Below the pieces are notes generated by a model, which saw only the letters and a program-made list of their open reading frames with translations, made no database searches and was not told where the DNA came from. DNA of 64,000 nucleotides from Xylophilus sp042867185. GTDB lineage: Bacteria; Pseudomonadota; Gammaproteobacteria; Burkholderiales; Burkholderiaceae_C. A program made the translations under genes and the position numbers. The DNA lies in NCBI GenBank assembly GCA_042867185.1, contig JBHZQV010000022.1, positions 10,935 to 74,934 of the forward strand, in the 5' to 3' direction. This document shows positions 8,488 through 17,293 of the stretch, in pieces (the first letter of the stretch is position 1; each line of letters starts with the position of its first letter).

Positions 8488-9468
8488 TCAGGAACCGCCG
8501 AGGAAGGCGAAGCCCATGGTGCGCGCGTGGTAGTGCAGCCCGCCGTCCTGCACGATCAGGAACCGCGCCAGCGCCGTGCCGCCGTTGTGGTGCGAATGCA
8601 CCGCGCCCGGCGGGGTGACCAGGGTGGCCCAGGGCGACCAGGGGCCGTCCTCGCCGTCGATGCGGGTGTGGCAGCGCTCGCCGGCCACCACCAGGGTGAT
8701 CGCGGCCGCGTTGTGGCGGTGCGGCGGCTGGTGCGCACCGCCCGGCAGGGTGTTGAGCGAGAGGGTCAGCGTCGGCAGGATGTTGCGGCCCGCCTCCAGC
8801 GCTGCGCTGGAGAACACCACCGCCAGGCCCGAGGTGCCGGCGTCGGGCGATGCGGCCTGCACCCGCGCCACCTGCCGGGCGATGTCGTCGCGCCGGTAGT
8901 GCACCGTGGGCAGCCGCAGCCGGGCATCGGGCGCGGGCCGGGCACCGGCCAGGGCGTAGAGCGGCTCGTCGGTCACCACCCACAGTACCGCGTCGGCATC
9001 GTCGGCGCCGAAGGTGACCGGCTGGCCGCCCGCGACGAAGAAGGCGTCGCCCGGCTCCCAGTGCAGGGTTTCGCCGTCGGTGCGGGCGAAGCCATGGCCG
9101 GCGATCACATGGCAGACCAGGCCGCTGGCGACGACATCCGCCTCCAGCGTCCGCCCCGCGGCGATGCGGCCGTAGCGGGCCAGCATCAGCGGCGTGGTGG
9201 CCGGGAAGGCGCAGCCCAGCGCGGCCGACTGGTCGCACGGCGTCCAGCCGGTGGGCGCGCCGTCGGCCAGGGCCCGTGCGGCCTCGTCCACGAAGCGGTG
9301 CGCCGGCACCGGCGGCAGCTTCAGGTTGAAGGCGTTGGCCGAGTTGAAGTAGCGCGCCGCCGCCTGCGCCGCGTTGTGCGGATCGGCCGCGTGCTGGGCG
9401 CCCATGGCGGCCATCGACGGCCGTGCGCCCGCACCGGCGTCCGGCGCGCCGCTACTTCCAGAACACAT
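8488..9468 (-). CDS. Bicupin (gentisate 1,2-dioxygenase-like)
   Basis: 326 residues. Two cupin halves are visible: the first around residues 95-160 (HVIAGHGFARTDGE, WEPGDAFFV), the second around 245-310 with metal-ligand-type residues PPHRHNAAAITLVVAGE and GAVHSHHNGG. The closing MGFAFLGGS recalls gentisate-1,2-dioxygenase relatives. Such enzymes cleave aromatic rings with Fe(II); here the activity is unproven and a non-catalytic cupin is possible. It is last of the ten-gene operon, overlapping the permease stop by 17 bp. An internal ATG at 9414 is an alternative start. Confidence 0.75.
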   Translation of the reverse strand: MCSGSSGAPDAGAGARPSMAAMGAQHAADPHNAAQAAARYFNSANAFNLKLPPVPAHRFVDEAARALADGAPTGWTPCDQSAALGCAFPATTPLMLARYGRIAAGRTLEADVVASGLVCHVIAGHGFARTDGETLHWEPGDAFFVAGGQPVTFGADDADAVLWVVTDEPLYALAGARPAPDARLRLPTVHYRRDDIARQVARVQAASPDAGTSGLAVVFSSAALEAGRNILPTLTLSLNTLPGGAHQPPHRHNAAAITLVVAGERCHTRIDGEDGPWSPWATLVTPPGAVHSHHNGGTALARFLIVQDGGLHYHARTMGFAFLGGS

Positions 9469-10246
9469 AGCGCTTCTCCACGAAATTGACGATGCCGAAG
9501 AACACCAGGCTGCCCGCCGAGGCGACGAAGATCGCCGACCAGACCTGCACGAAATCGACCTGCAGCACCGCCTGGTAGATCGTCCAGCCCAGGCCGCGCT
9601 GGGCGCCCAGCATCTCGGTGACGATGGCGACGATCACCGCCCGGGTGGTGGAGACGCGCATGCCCGCCGCGGTGAGCGGAATGGCCGCCGGCACCCGGAT
9701 GCGCCAGAGGATCGCGGCCGGGCCCGAGCCGAAGCTGCGCATCAGGTCGACCACCCGCGGATCGACCCGCGCCAGGCCGGCCAGGGCGTGCAGGAACACG
9801 GTGAAGCCCACCGCGATCGCGACCATGATGATCTTCGAGGTGGGGCCGATGCCGAACCACAGCAGGATCAGCGGCGCATAGGCCACCACCGGCACCGAGT
9901 TGAGCGCGGTGACCAGCGGCAGCACCGGCTTCTTCACCGCCGGCAGCAGCGTGAGCGCGATCGCCAGCACCAGCCCGCAGGCCGAGCCGGCCGCGAAGCC
10001 GGCCAGCGCCTCGAAAAAAGTGGTGGCCGCCGCCGGCACCAGCACGCCGCGCTGTTCGCCGATCGCGCCGACGATGCTGCTGACGGTGGGCAGGATGTAG
10101 GCCGGCACCGAGAAGGCGCGGGTCAGCGCCTCCCACAGCACGAAGATGGCGACGATGCCGATGGCGCCGCGCACCAGGGTGCGGCTGGCGGCCGGCCCGC
10201 CCGGCACGGCGGGCAGGGGCATGGGAAGGGCTGCGGTATCGGCCAT
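9452..10246 (-). CDS. ABC transporter permease (SsuC/ThiX type)
   Basis: 264 residues with six predicted TM helices and the binding-protein-dependent permease signature near residues 160-190 (SFGSGPAAILWRIRVPAAIP, the EAA loop that contacts the ATPase). It is the second of two permeases; its start overlaps the stop of the first (ATGA). The nitrate/sulfonate/taurine/HMP importer family uses this architecture. With the THI5-like binding protein it should form an importer for a small heterocycle or similar compound. Confidence 0.88.
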   Translation of the reverse strand: MADTAALPMPLPAVPGGPAASRTLVRGAIGIVAIFVLWEALTRAFSVPAYILPTVSSIVGAIGEQRGVLVPAAATTFFEALAGFAAGSACGLVLAIALTLLPAVKKPVLPLVTALNSVPVVAYAPLILLWFGIGPTSKIIMVAIAVGFTVFLHALAGLARVDPRVVDLMRSFGSGPAAILWRIRVPAAIPLTAAGMRVSTTRAVIVAIVTEMLGAQRGLGWTIYQAVLQVDFVQVWSAIFVASAGSLVFFGIVNFVEKRYVFWK

Positions 10247-11019
10247 CAGAGTTCGCTCCGCCAGAAGACGATGCGGCGCTCCAGGAGCGCCACCACGCCG
10301 AAGAAGGACGTGCCCAGCAGCCCGGCCGCCAGGATCGCGCCCCACAGCGCCACCATCTGCTCGTTGTACATCGCCTGCAGCAGCAGCACGCCCAGGCCCA
10401 CCGTGTCGCCGAACCATTCGCCGGCGATGGCGCCCAGCAGGCTCAGGGTGCAGGCCAGGCGCAGCGCCACGAAGATCTGCGGCAGCGCGGCCGGCAGCTG
10501 CAGCTGCCACAGCAGCTTCCAGCGCGAAGCGCCGAAACTGCGCAGCAGGTCTTCCTGCCGGCGGTCGACCGCCTCCAGCCCGTTGAGCGTGTTGACCGTG
10601 ACCGGGAAGAAGGTCAGGTAGAACGCGATCATCGCCTTGGCCAGGATGGTGTTGCCCAGCCACAGCACCACCACCGCCCCGAACGCGATGACGGGGATGG
10701 TCTGCGAGACGACGAACACCGGGAACACCAGCTCGCGCAGCAGCCGCGACTGCTTGAACAGCACGCCGCTGGCCACGCCCACCACGGTGCCGGCGCAGAA
10801 GCCGATCAGCGTTTCGCCCAAGGTGCGCAGGAAGCCCGCGATGTACGCCTCGGGCGTGGCCGCCATCGCGGCCAGGATCACGCTCAGGCGCGGCAGGTAG
10901 TAGGGCGAGATCCTGAAGAAGACGGTCGCGCCCTCCCACGCCGCGGCGACGGCCAGGACCAGGCCCAGCCCCTGCACGGCGGGCAGCCAGACGTGCCGCA
11001 GGCCGCGACGCGCCGTCAT
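10246..11019 (-). CDS. ABC transporter permease (SsuC/ThiX type)
   Basis: 257 residues, six TM helices, EAA loop SFGASRWKLLWQLQLPAALP. Start ATG 11019 overlaps the binding-protein stop (ATGA) and its own stop overlaps the next permease, so the two permeases and the binding protein are translationally coupled. The two permeases are distinct paralogues (IVFWRSEL versus YVFWK ends), suggesting a heterodimeric channel rather than a recent duplication. Confidence 0.88.
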   Translation of the reverse strand: MTARRGLRHVWLPAVQGLGLVLAVAAAWEGATVFFRISPYYLPRLSVILAAMAATPEAYIAGFLRTLGETLIGFCAGTVVGVASGVLFKQSRLLRELVFPVFVVSQTIPVIAFGAVVVLWLGNTILAKAMIAFYLTFFPVTVNTLNGLEAVDRRQEDLLRSFGASRWKLLWQLQLPAALPQIFVALRLACTLSLLGAIAGEWFGDTVGLGVLLLQAMYNEQMVALWGAILAAGLLGTSFFGVVALLERRIVFWRSEL

Positions 11020-12032
11020 GGCAGGCGGTCCTTCAGGTCGATGCTCTTCAGGAAGCTGCCGTCGAAGGCGGCATCGAGATCGACCGCCTTCGGCAGGGCC
11101 TTGTTGGCCAGCAGGAAGTCGTGCGCGGTCTTGATCGCGGGCATGTCGACGTGGAACAAACCTTCGGTCTTGGCCTTGCCGGCGGTCATGAGGCGGTAGG
11201 CCTCGGTCAGCATGAATTCCTGGTGCGCCCGGTTGAGCGTGGGCGAGGCCTTCATCACGATGTCGACCGCTTCCTTCGGGTTGGCCATCGCGTCGCGCCA
11301 GCCGCGGATCGAGGCCTTCAGGAAGGCCTTGACCATCTCGGGGTTCTTCTGCGCCGTCTCCTTCGACACGATCAGCGTGTCGCGCGGGAAGGTCATGCCG
11401 AAGTCCTCGGCCACGAAGAGCTTGAGCTTGTCGGCGCCCATGCGGTCGCGGATGGTGTAGAGCTCGTTGTACCAGGTGGCGGTGGCCACGTCGACCTCGC
11501 CGTTGACGAAGGGCGTCACGCTGACCTGCTGCGGCTGGATGTCGACCTTGGCGCGGTCCACGCCGGCCTTGGCCAGCATGCCGAACAGCACGTAGTTGGC
11601 GCCGGTGAACCAGGTGACGACCTTCTTGCCCTCGAAGTCCTTGAGCGTCTTGACCGGGCCGTCGGCGCGGGTCACGAAGACGAAGGGCGTGATCTGGTGG
11701 GCCACGCCCACCGCGACGATCGGCAGGCCCTTGTCGATCGCGCCCATCACGCTGTCGGTGCCGCCCGACAGGCCGAAGGTGTCGGCACCGGTCGCGACCA
11801 GGTTCTCGGTCAGCAGGTTGGGGCCGCCGGGGTTGATCGTCAGGTCGATGCCCGCGTCCTTGTAGTAGCCCTTGGCCTGGGCGTAGTAGAAGCCGGCGAA
11901 CTGCGTCTGCGGCAGCCACTTGAGGCGCAGCGTAGCCTTGGTGGCGGGGGCCTGCGCATGGGCGGCCAGCGTGGTGAGACCCAGCGTGGCGGCGATCGCC
12001 AGGGTGGTCAGGAAACGTCGGTTCATCGTCAT
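11016..12032 (-). CDS. NMT1/THI5-like substrate-binding protein
   Basis: 338 residues. Signal peptide MTMNRRFLTTLAIAATLGL...AHAQ, then LRLKWLPQTQFAGFYYAQAK, the clear hallmark of NMT1/THI5-like periplasmic binding proteins, which bind hydroxymethylpyrimidine, riboflavin, nitrate-type or related ligands. ATG 12032 is chosen because a GGAG site sits 6 nt upstream; a second ATG at 12026 is possible. It captures the substrate for the two adjacent permeases. The ligand is unknown; a pyrimidine-like molecule is the best guess from the family and the M20 amidohydrolase nearby. Confidence 0.88.
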   Translation of the reverse strand: MTMNRRFLTTLAIAATLGLTTLAAHAQAPATKATLRLKWLPQTQFAGFYYAQAKGYYKDAGIDLTINPGGPNLLTENLVATGADTFGLSGGTDSVMGAIDKGLPIVAVGVAHQITPFVFVTRADGPVKTLKDFEGKKVVTWFTGANYVLFGMLAKAGVDRAKVDIQPQQVSVTPFVNGEVDVATATWYNELYTIRDRMGADKLKLFVAEDFGMTFPRDTLIVSKETAQKNPEMVKAFLKASIRGWRDAMANPKEAVDIVMKASPTLNRAHQEFMLTEAYRLMTAGKAKTEGLFHVDMPAIKTAHDFLLANKALPKAVDLDAAFDGSFLKSIDLKDRLP

Positions 12033-12099
12033 GGTCGGCTCCGGAAGTGGGGGAAGGGGTGAGGGCAAGGGGTGCACGAATCGCGCCAGTGCGGGGCGC

Positions 12100-12912
12100 T
12101 CAGGCGCGGTAGCCGGGGTCGTGGCGGTCGAGGCTGCGCAGCAGGCCGGGCCACTCGCGCTCGCCGGCCACCAGGATGTCGCCGTCCTGCTCCCAGAACT
12201 GGCGCGCGGCGTGTTCGGCGACGGCGTGCGGCGGCACCAGCAGCGGTGCGCCGCCGGCGGCCGCGGCCTGCATGTCGAGCTGGATGCGGGCCGCGCGGTC
12301 GAAGTAGTACAGCAGCATGAAGGCCTCGGCCGGCGTGCGGCCCACGGTCAGGATGCCGTGGTGGCGCAGCAGCAGCACCGGGTGGGGGCCGATGTCCCGC
12401 ACCAGCCGCTGCTGCTCGCCCAGGTCGAGCGCCACGCCCTCGTAGTCGTGGAAGCCCTGGCGGCCGTAGAAGCGCACCGCGAACTGCGACAGCGGCAGCA
12501 GGCCGGCCGGCTGGGCCGACACCGCCAGGCTCGCGTCCGAATGGGTGTGCAGCACGCAGAGCGCGTCGTGCCGGGCGCTGTGGATGGCGCCGTGGATCAC
12601 GAAGCCGGCCGCATTCACCTCGTACGGCGTGTCCTCGAGCTTGCGGCCCTGCAGGTCGATCCGCACCAGGCTGGAGGCGGTGATCTCCTCGAACAGCAGG
12701 CCGTAGGGGTTGAGCAAAAACTGGTCGTCGGTCCCCGGCACCCGCATCGAGATGTGGTTGTAGACCATGTCGTCCAGCCCCAGCCGCGCGACCAGGCGGT
12801 AGGTGGCGGCCAGCGCCACCCGGGCCTGCCACTCGGCCGGGGCGATGTGCGCCGGGCGCGGGTAGCGCGCGGCGAGCGCATCGGGCGCCAGGAGGGCGGC
12901 CGGCTGCTCCAT
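12100..12912 (-). CDS. Class II aldolase/adducin family protein
   Basis: 270 residues. It shows the zinc ligands of class II aldolases, HTHSD near residue 150 and LRHHGILTVG near residue 205, and the N-terminal MVYNHISMRVPG motif of the adducin-like fold. Family members cleave or isomerise sugar phosphates or act as decarboxylases/dehydratases on short hydroxy-acids. ATG 12912 overlaps the ABC ATPase stop (ATGA). In this operon it probably processes a carbon skeleton left after deamination or hydrolysis. Confidence 0.85.
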   Translation of the reverse strand: MEQPAALLAPDALAARYPRPAHIAPAEWQARVALAATYRLVARLGLDDMVYNHISMRVPGTDDQFLLNPYGLLFEEITASSLVRIDLQGRKLEDTPYEVNAAGFVIHGAIHSARHDALCVLHTHSDASLAVSAQPAGLLPLSQFAVRFYGRQGFHDYEGVALDLGEQQRLVRDIGPHPVLLLRHHGILTVGRTPAEAFMLLYYFDRAARIQLDMQAAAAGGAPLLVPPHAVAEHAARQFWEQDGDILVAGEREWPGLLRSLDRHDPGYRA

Positions 12913-13829
12913 CACGAGGCCCGCTGCGTCGACATGAACGACTTCATGCTCTCTTCCTCGATCGCCTCCAGCAGCACCCGCTTGTGCGCGATGAAGGCCG
13001 GCGAGGTGACGATGTCGGGCGTGCGCGGCCGGGGCAGCGTCACCGGCAGCTCCAGCTTGATGCGGCCGGGCCGCGCGGTCATGGCCAGCACCCGGTCGCC
13101 CAGGAAGATCGCCTCGTCCACGTCGTGGGTGATGAAGAGGATGGTGCGGCGGTGCTTCTGCCAGATGTCGAGCAGCCAGCGCTGCATGAGGGTGCGGGTG
13201 AGCGCATCGAGCGCGCCGAAGGGCTCGTCGAGCAGCAGCAGGTCGCGCTTGAACATGAAGGTGCGCATCAGCGCGACCCGCTGGCGCATGCCGCCCGAGA
13301 GCTGGTGCGGGTACTGGTTCTCGAAGCCGGCCAGGCCGAACTCGGGCAGCATCCCGAGCGCGATGCGGCGGGCGTCGGCGCGGCGCATGCCCTCCATCTC
13401 GACCGCGAGGATCGCGTTGTCGATCACGGTGCGCCAGGGCAGCAGCAGGTCGCGCTGCGGCATGAAGGACACCTGGCCGAGCAGGCTGCGCGCCGCGCAT
13501 GCCTTGCCCAGGAATTGCAGCTGGCCGCCCGCATCGGGCTCCTCCAGCCCCGCCACGATGTTGAACAGCGTGCTCTTGCCGCAGCCGCTGGGGCCGACGA
13601 TGGTGACGAACTCGCCGGGGCGGATCGCCACGTCGAGGTTCTCCAGCGCCTTCACGCTGCCGAAGGTCTTGGTGATGCCGCGCAGCGACAGCAGGGGGGC
13701 GGTGCCGGGCGCCGTGGCGGCGCCGGCGGCGGAGGAATGCGCGTCAGGATTCACGGCGGTGCTTTCGTGGGAGGCCGGGCGCGCCGTGGCGGCGACCGGC
13801 GGGAAAAGGAGGGCGGCGGACGGATTCAC
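12912..13829 (-). CDS. ABC transporter ATP-binding protein
   Basis: 305 residues. Walker A GPSGCGKST, Q-loop MPQRDLLLPW, signature LSGGMRQRVAL, Walker B LLLDEPFGALD and the H-loop ITHDVDEA are all present, as in SsuB/TauB/ThiZ importers. The start is GTG 13829, overlapping the M20 hydrolase stop (GTGA) with GAAGG upstream; a GTG at 13754 would remove a non-conserved Ala/Pro-rich leader. It powers the two permeases although the aldolase and binding protein genes lie between. Confidence 0.88.
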   Translation of the reverse strand: MNPSAALLFPPVAATARPASHESTAVNPDAHSSAAGAATAPGTAPLLSLRGITKTFGSVKALENLDVAIRPGEFVTIVGPSGCGKSTLFNIVAGLEEPDAGGQLQFLGKACAARSLLGQVSFMPQRDLLLPWRTVIDNAILAVEMEGMRRADARRIALGMLPEFGLAGFENQYPHQLSGGMRQRVALMRTFMFKRDLLLLDEPFGALDALTRTLMQRWLLDIWQKHRRTILFITHDVDEAIFLGDRVLAMTARPGRIKLELPVTLPRPRTPDIVTSPAFIAHKRVLLEAIEEESMKSFMSTQRAS

Positions 13830-15211
13830 CGGGCGCCTTCGTCGCGGTCGTCGCAGGCCAGGGCCTGCAGCACGTCGGCCAGCACGCGCGTGCCGGCCAG
13901 CAGGTCTTCGGGCCGGGCGTACTCGGCCTCGTGGTGGGTGATGCCCCGGTGGCAGGGCACGAACACCATCGCCGACGGCGCGACGCGGTGCAGGTAGCGC
14001 GCGTCGTGGCCGGCGGCCGACGGCAGGTCCAGCGTCGGGATGCCGAGCGCCTGCGCCGCGCCGCGGATGCGGGCCTGCATCGCCGTCGGGAAGGCCAGCG
14101 AATCGGCGGACGACAGCCGGTGCACCGCCACCGCGCACGGCCCGCGCTGCGCCTCGCAGAGCGGCGCGACCTGGTCGGCCATGCGCTGCAGCGCGGCGGT
14201 GTCGGGATGGCGCAGGTCGATCGAGAACACCACGCGGCTCGGCACCACCGAGGGCGCGTTGGGCAGCACCTCGAACCGGCCGACGGTGAACTTGGTGACG
14301 TCGTCCGCGTCGTGGAAGGCGGCGGCCATCGCCTGCACCATGGCGAGGGCGGCCAGCAGCGCGTCCTTGCGCTCGGCGCGGGTGGCGGTGCCGGCGTGCG
14401 CGGCCTCGCCCTGCACCTCGATGCGCCAGGTGTGCTTGCCCTGGATGCCGGTGACCACGCCGACCGGGATGCCGCGCTGCTCCAGCACCGGGCCCTGTTC
14501 GATATGCGCCTCGACGTACGCATGCACCGGGCCGCCGAGCGCACGCTCGGCGATGGCGGGCAGGCCCTCGGCCTGCATCCGCGCCAGCGCGGCGTGCACC
14601 GTGCGCAGCGCGGTGCCGACGGTCACGCCCCCGGCATCGGCGGCCGCTGCGGTCTCGGCCAGCGTGCGGTCGCCGGCGAACACGGCCGAGCCCATCATGC
14701 CGGGCGCGAAGCGGGAGCCCTCCTCGTTCATCCAGGCCACGATGTCGATGGCGCGGCGCGGCACCACGCCGGCGTCCACCAGCGCCTGCACCGCCTCGAA
14801 GGCCGCGACCACGCCGTAGACGCCGTCGAAGCGGCCGCCGGTGGGCTGGCTGTCGAGGTGCGATCCGCTGAGCACCGGCGCGGCCGACGCGTCGCGGCCC
14901 GGCAGCCGCAGGAAGAAGTTGCCGACCGCGTCGCGCCCCGCCTGCAGGCCCAGGGCCGCGCCCCAGCGCACCATCTCGGCCTGCGCCAGCGCATCCTCGT
15001 GCGACAGCGCCGGCCGGTCGACGCCGCCCCGCGCCGTGGCGCCGATGCGGGCCAGCGCGTCGAGCCGGGCCTGCAGCCGCGCGCCGTCGACGAACGCGGA
15101 GGCGCGCGCTTCGCCAGGACATCCGCGGACCCGGCTGTGCCGGGCCGCGGGATGGGCCCCCTGCAAGGGGGTGGGCGGAGACACGCCATGCGAAGCCTGG
15201 GGGTGTGTCAT
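13826..15211 (-). CDS. M20 Zn-dependent hydantoinase/carbamoylase-type hydrolase
   Basis: 461 residues. The catalytic core starts near residue 44 (RLQARLDALARIGATARGGV), typical of N-carbamoyl-L-amino-acid hydrolases, beta-ureidopropionase and allantoate amidohydrolase. Metal and active-site motifs: GSHLDSQPTGGRFDG, WMNEEGSRF, EAHIEQGPVLE and a closing HHEAEYA. It should hydrolyse a carbamoyl or amide C-N bond in the cytoplasm. The first ~35 residues are non-homologous and encoded by repeat copy B (15114-15203), which also supplies the reading frame just after the ATG. The ATG follows the upstream stop by one base. Confidence 0.87.
   Translation of the reverse strand: MTHPQASHGVSPPTPLQGAHPAARHSRVRGCPGEARASAFVDGARLQARLDALARIGATARGGVDRPALSHEDALAQAEMVRWGAALGLQAGRDAVGNFFLRLPGRDASAAPVLSGSHLDSQPTGGRFDGVYGVVAAFEAVQALVDAGVVPRRAIDIVAWMNEEGSRFAPGMMGSAVFAGDRTLAETAAAADAGGVTVGTALRTVHAALARMQAEGLPAIAERALGGPVHAYVEAHIEQGPVLEQRGIPVGVVTGIQGKHTWRIEVQGEAAHAGTATRAERKDALLAALAMVQAMAAAFHDADDVTKFTVGRFEVLPNAPSVVPSRVVFSIDLRHPDTAALQRMADQVAPLCEAQRGPCAVAVHRLSSADSLAFPTAMQARIRGAAQALGIPTLDLPSAAGHDARYLHRVAPSAMVFVPCHRGITHHEAEYARPEDLLAGTRVLADVLQALACDDRDEGAR
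15114..15203 (-). repeat. Post-stop structured element family A, copy B (inside a coding region)
   Basis: Begins CCCCCAGGCTTCGC 9 nt after the alpha/beta hydrolase stop and keeps the CCCCC...GGGGG and GGGTCCGCGG-type arms, ending at GTCCTGG. Unlike the other copies it lies within a frame: codons 3 to about 33 of the M20 hydrolase. Confidence 0.75.
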
Positions 15212-15212
15212 G

Positions 15213-16094
15213 TCATGAGGTCTTCATGATTTCGGAGGGCGCCGAGCGCGGGTCGCGCGGGCCCCACCGGCCCTGCTCCACCGTCGCCAGGAACTCCGAC
15301 ACGAACTGGTTGAACAGCCCCGGCTCCTCGATGTTGAGCGTGTGGCCCGCCTTGGGCAGCACCAGCAGGCCGCAGGCGGGCACGGTGCGCTTGAGGAAGA
15401 TGCCCGGCTGCAGGCAGTGGTCGTCCTCGTCGCCGACCATCACCAGCACCGGCAGCGCCATCGCCTTGAGCTCGGCCTCCAGGTCGTAGATCGAAGGGCG
15501 GCGCGCCTGCACGCCCTGCATCGTGCGGGCCGAGCCGATCGACGAATGCTCGCCCAGCTGGGTCGCGAACTCGTGCCAGCCGCGCGGGTCCTTCTGCTGG
15601 AAGACGATGCGCGAGGCCGCGGTGGCATACACCTTGGCGAACGCGGGCGCGCCCTGCGTCTCGAACTGGCGGCCCACCTCCAGCGACACGTCGCGGAAGT
15701 ACTGCTCGTGCTGCTTCTCGGCGCCGTAGCCGGCACCGGCGACGACGAGCGACAGCGCGCGGTCGGCGTAGCGCAGCCCGAAGTGCAGGGTGGCGAAACC
15801 GCCCATCGACAGGCCCACCACGTGCGCCTTGTCGATGCCCAGGCCGTCGAGCAGGTCGGCCATGTCGTCGACCGCGATCGCCTGCGAATAGCGCTCCACG
15901 TCCTCGGGCACGTCCGACGGCAGGTAGCCGCGGGCGCTGTAGGTGATGCAGCGGTAGCGCCGGGTGAAGTGGCGCATCTGCGGCTCCCAGCTGCGCCAGT
16001 CGCCGCCGAACTCGTGCACGAACAGGATCGGGGTGCCGGAGCCGGCTTCTTCGTAGTGCAGGCGCGTGCCGTCGCGCGCGGTGATGGAGGGCAT
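15213..16094 (-). CDS. Alpha/beta hydrolase
   Basis: 293 residues, cytoplasmic alpha/beta-hydrolase fold. Nucleophile elbow GLSMGG (Ser near residue 95), oxyanion region HEFGGDW, acid residue in MVGDEDDH, and catalytic His in GHTLNIEE. It resembles 3-oxoadipate enol-lactonase, RutD-like and other small carboxylester/amide hydrolases. It sits between the aminotransferase and the M20 amidohydrolase in the ten-gene operon, so a ring-opening or deacylation step in the same pathway is likely. Confidence 0.85.
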   Translation of the reverse strand: MPSITARDGTRLHYEEAGSGTPILFVHEFGGDWRSWEPQMRHFTRRYRCITYSARGYLPSDVPEDVERYSQAIAVDDMADLLDGLGIDKAHVVGLSMGGFATLHFGLRYADRALSLVVAGAGYGAEKQHEQYFRDVSLEVGRQFETQGAPAFAKVYATAASRIVFQQKDPRGWHEFATQLGEHSSIGSARTMQGVQARRPSIYDLEAELKAMALPVLVMVGDEDDHCLQPGIFLKRTVPACGLLVLPKAGHTLNIEEPGLFNQFVSEFLATVEQGRWGPRDPRSAPSEIMKTS

Positions 16095-16121
16095 GGTGGT
16101 GCTTCCTGGTGCGCGGTTCGG

Positions 16122-17282
16122 TCAGAACAGGCCGTGCGGCAGTTCGATGCTGCGGGCACGCTCGACCATCGCGGGCAGCTGGGTGCAGAAGGCGTCGGCC
16201 CAGTCCTCGGGCACGGTCAGGCTGACCTTGACGAAGCGGTGGCCGAAGCGCTGCGTGTGGTAGGTGCCCTGGCGGATCATGATGCCGACCTCCCGGTAGG
16301 CGGCGACCAGGGCCTCGGGCTTGATGCCGGCGTCGATGGTCTCGATCACCAGCAGGTTGGCCTGGGAGGGATATACCGGAATCGAAAGGCCGGGCACCTT
16401 GGCCACCGCGTCGAACACCGCGGCCTGGTTGCGGCGCAGCCGTGCCTGGATGGTCGGGAACCATTCGGCCTTGGTCTTCAGGCCGGCGATGGCGGCGCGC
16501 TGCGACACCACGTTGCTGCCCAGGTTGTTGGGCGGCGCGGTGGCGACCATCTCGATCGTGGCCGGGCTGGCGATCACCGCGCCCAGGCGCATGCCGGCCA
16601 GCCCCAGCCACTTGGAGAAGCTGTAGGTGGTGATCGTCTTCTCGGGGTAGAAGGTATAGGCCGGGGTGAAGCCGTCGGCGAAGTGGGCGTAGGTGGCGTC
16701 GTGGATCAGCCAAGCGCCGACCGATTTCGCGATGGCCGCGATCTCCTCGATCTCGGCCGCGGTGTGGCAGGTGCCCAGCGGGTTGTTCGGGTCCACCAGG
16801 TAGATCACGCCGGTGTTCGGCCCCACCGCCGCGCGCAGCTGGTCGGCGGTGAGCTTGTAGCCCTGGGCCGGGTCGTAGATCGGCAGCTCCACCACGTGGG
16901 AGCCGGCCTGACGCGCGAACTGCATCGGCCACGCCCAGCTGGGGTTGGTGGTGACGAAATCCTGGCCCGGCTTGCAGATGTTGCGGCAGACGTTGTAGAG
17001 CGCCTCGACCGCCCCGTCGGTGACGAAGGCGCAGGCGTCGGTGCCGGCCAGGCCGAAGTCCTCGACGATCAGGCGGCGCAGTTCCTCGAAGCCGGCGGGC
17101 GGCGCATAGGCGTGGTAGCTGCCGTCGTGCAGCGCGTCGACCGCGGCCTGGATGACCGAAGGATGCGGCTCGAAGTGGTTGGTGTTCTGGCCGAGCCACA
17201 TCAGGCCCGGCGTGCTGCACAGCGTGTCGAAGTAGGCGTTGCGGGCCTCGAAGGGCCGCACGGTTTTCACGGGAGCGTCCAT
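16122..17282 (-). CDS. PLP-dependent aminotransferase class I/II
   Basis: 386 residues. PLP-binding lysine in TTYSFSKWLGLAGMRLG, the substrate-carboxylate Arg region near the C-terminus, and the fold-type-I motifs VDPNNPLGT and HDATYAHF. The family moves amino groups between amino acids and keto acids; a few members are lyases. ATG 17282 lies 11 nt after the SDR stop. In context it would remove or transfer the nitrogen of the imported compound or of a breakdown product such as a beta-amino acid. Confidence 0.88.
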   Translation of the reverse strand: MDAPVKTVRPFEARNAYFDTLCSTPGLMWLGQNTNHFEPHPSVIQAAVDALHDGSYHAYAPPAGFEELRRLIVEDFGLAGTDACAFVTDGAVEALYNVCRNICKPGQDFVTTNPSWAWPMQFARQAGSHVVELPIYDPAQGYKLTADQLRAAVGPNTGVIYLVDPNNPLGTCHTAAEIEEIAAIAKSVGAWLIHDATYAHFADGFTPAYTFYPEKTITTYSFSKWLGLAGMRLGAVIASPATIEMVATAPPNNLGSNVVSQRAAIAGLKTKAEWFPTIQARLRRNQAAVFDAVAKVPGLSIPVYPSQANLLVIETIDAGIKPEALVAAYREVGIMIRQGTYHTQRFGHRFVKVSLTVPEDWADAFCTQLPAMVERARSIELPHGLF

Positions 17283-17293
17283 GGCGGCGGGCG

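Noticed and set aside
12033..12099. TPP riboswitch before the THI5-like binding protein gene
   Set aside because: Only 67 bp separate it from the aldolase gene and no CTGAGA-type or thi-box sequence is visible.
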